In this document: piece by piece, positions 6,245 through 6,549 of the stretch | Numbering within the stretch: position 1 is the stretch's first letter | Layout: each line of letters opens with the position of its first letter | Source of the DNA: Calditrichaeota bacterium AABM5.125.24 | GTDB lineage: Bacteria > Electryoneota > AABM5-125-24 > Hatepunaeales > Hatepunaeaceae | Direction of reading: 5' to 3' | Assembly: GCA_002127415.1 (NCBI GenBank) | Contig: MWJR01000354.1 | Location: forward strand, 1 to 6,549 | Length of the DNA: 6,549 nucleotides | The notes under the pieces: generated by a model | Seen by the model: the letters and a program-made list of their open reading frames with translations, nothing else | Told to the model about the DNA's origin: nothing | Databases searched by the model: none | Program-made: the position numbers and the translations under genes

Positions 6245-6322
6245 GTAGTGTGGGTGAAGCGTAGCGAAACCCACTTTAGGGATACATTGAATGATGGGTT
6301 CGTTTTACTTCACCCATCCTAC
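6245..6322. repeat. Palindromic dispersed repeat, copy 2 (inverted relative to copy 1)
   Basis: The arms are 6245-6273 (29 nt) and 6295-6322 (28 nt) around a 21-nt loop. Read on the minus strand the element matches copy 1 (2-68) through the arm and into the loop (CCCATCATT), with a loop 12 nt longer. It fills most of the gap between the partial gene at 6356 and the large deacetylase. As RNA it would form a long hairpin between two genes, which could reduce read-through or stabilise the downstream message. Confidence 0.85.
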
Positions 6323-6355
6323 TAAATATAAAAATTACAAATCAGTCCCTGCGCT

Positions 6356-6549
6356 TCAGCGTTCCGTCATAATTTCGCTCAGGCGCCATTGGTTCAGATC
6401 AAAACACCGGTCATCTGCGGTTGAAACAGTCCGGACCATAAACTCCAACTCCTTCCTTATCACACTGAAGCCGTGACGATGCAGGATTGACCGAACAATC
6501 TGAGTGAACGGGTGTTCACCTGCCGCCCACCCAATAACATATTTATACC
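6356..6549 (-). CDS. C-terminal 63 residues of a protein entering from the right, possibly GNAT/FemAB-like
   Basis: An open frame enters from the window edge and ends at TGA (6358-6356), giving 63 residues from YKYVIGWAAGEHPFTQIVRS to SEIMTER. The other two minus frames have stops in this stretch. The composition is protein-like: amphipathic VRSILHRHGFSVIRKELEF, then VRTVSTADDRCFDLNQWRLSE. A short tail with F-D-x-x-x-W-x-L near the end is reminiscent of the C-terminus of long GNAT-type proteins found near CE4 deacetylases, but 63 residues are too few to be sure. It lies 158 bp upstream of the deacetylase ATG, with the palindromic repeat between. It is likely part of the same glycan locus. Confidence 0.65.
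   Translation of the reverse strand, partial: YKYVIGWAAGEHPFTQIVRSILHRHGFSVIRKELEFMVRTVSTADDRCFDLNQWRLSEIMTER

Overview
This window is a stretch of a surface-polysaccharide locus (capsule, O-antigen or exopolysaccharide type) from a bacterium. All supported genes lie on the minus strand and are tightly packed. The genes include a Wzx-like flippase, a GT-B glycosyltransferase, two unrelated-looking CE4 (NodB-type) deacetylases and a RimJ/RimL-type acetyltransferase. This mix, with Shine-Dalgarno sites and mixed ATG/GTG/TTG starts, fits an envelope-glycan cluster of a probably Gram-negative environmental bacterium. Nothing here fixes the phylum.

Layout in the direction of transcription (right to left). 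At 6549-6356 is the C-terminal 63 residues of a protein that enters from outside the window. At 6322-6245 is a palindromic dispersed repeat. At 6197-4785 is a large CE4 deacetylase with an N-terminal extension, followed after 23 bp by a flippase (4761-3415). The flippase overlaps by ATGA the start of a glycosyltransferase copy that is truncated after 109 codons (3418-3089). About 320 bp without a recognisable gene follows (3088-2769) and may hold a promoter. Next come a WbmS-like deacetylase (2768-2004) and an acetyltransferase (1985-1419). After these is a 73-bp fossil of the flippase 3' end (about 1422-1349), which runs straight into a full-length glycosyltransferase (1349-117). A short hairpin (105-84) and a second copy of the palindromic repeat (68-2) close the window.

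The main observation is that the flippase/glycosyltransferase junction exists twice. It forms a direct repeat of about 390 bp (1033-1422 and 3102-3491), gap-free at a constant offset of 2069 bp and about 85% identical by hand alignment. The repeats flank the WbmS-like deacetylase and acetyltransferase genes. This is the geometry left when a circle carrying a fragment of the junction integrates by a single homologous crossover, and it also fits a diverged partial duplication. A crossover between the repeats would remove the two-gene module and restore a clean flippase-glycosyltransferase operon, so the locus may be a gain/loss module for glycan modification.

Working together (inference): the glycosyltransferase adds a sugar to a lipid-linked glycan, the flippase moves it across the membrane, and the deacetylases and acetyltransferase alter acyl groups on sugars or precursors.
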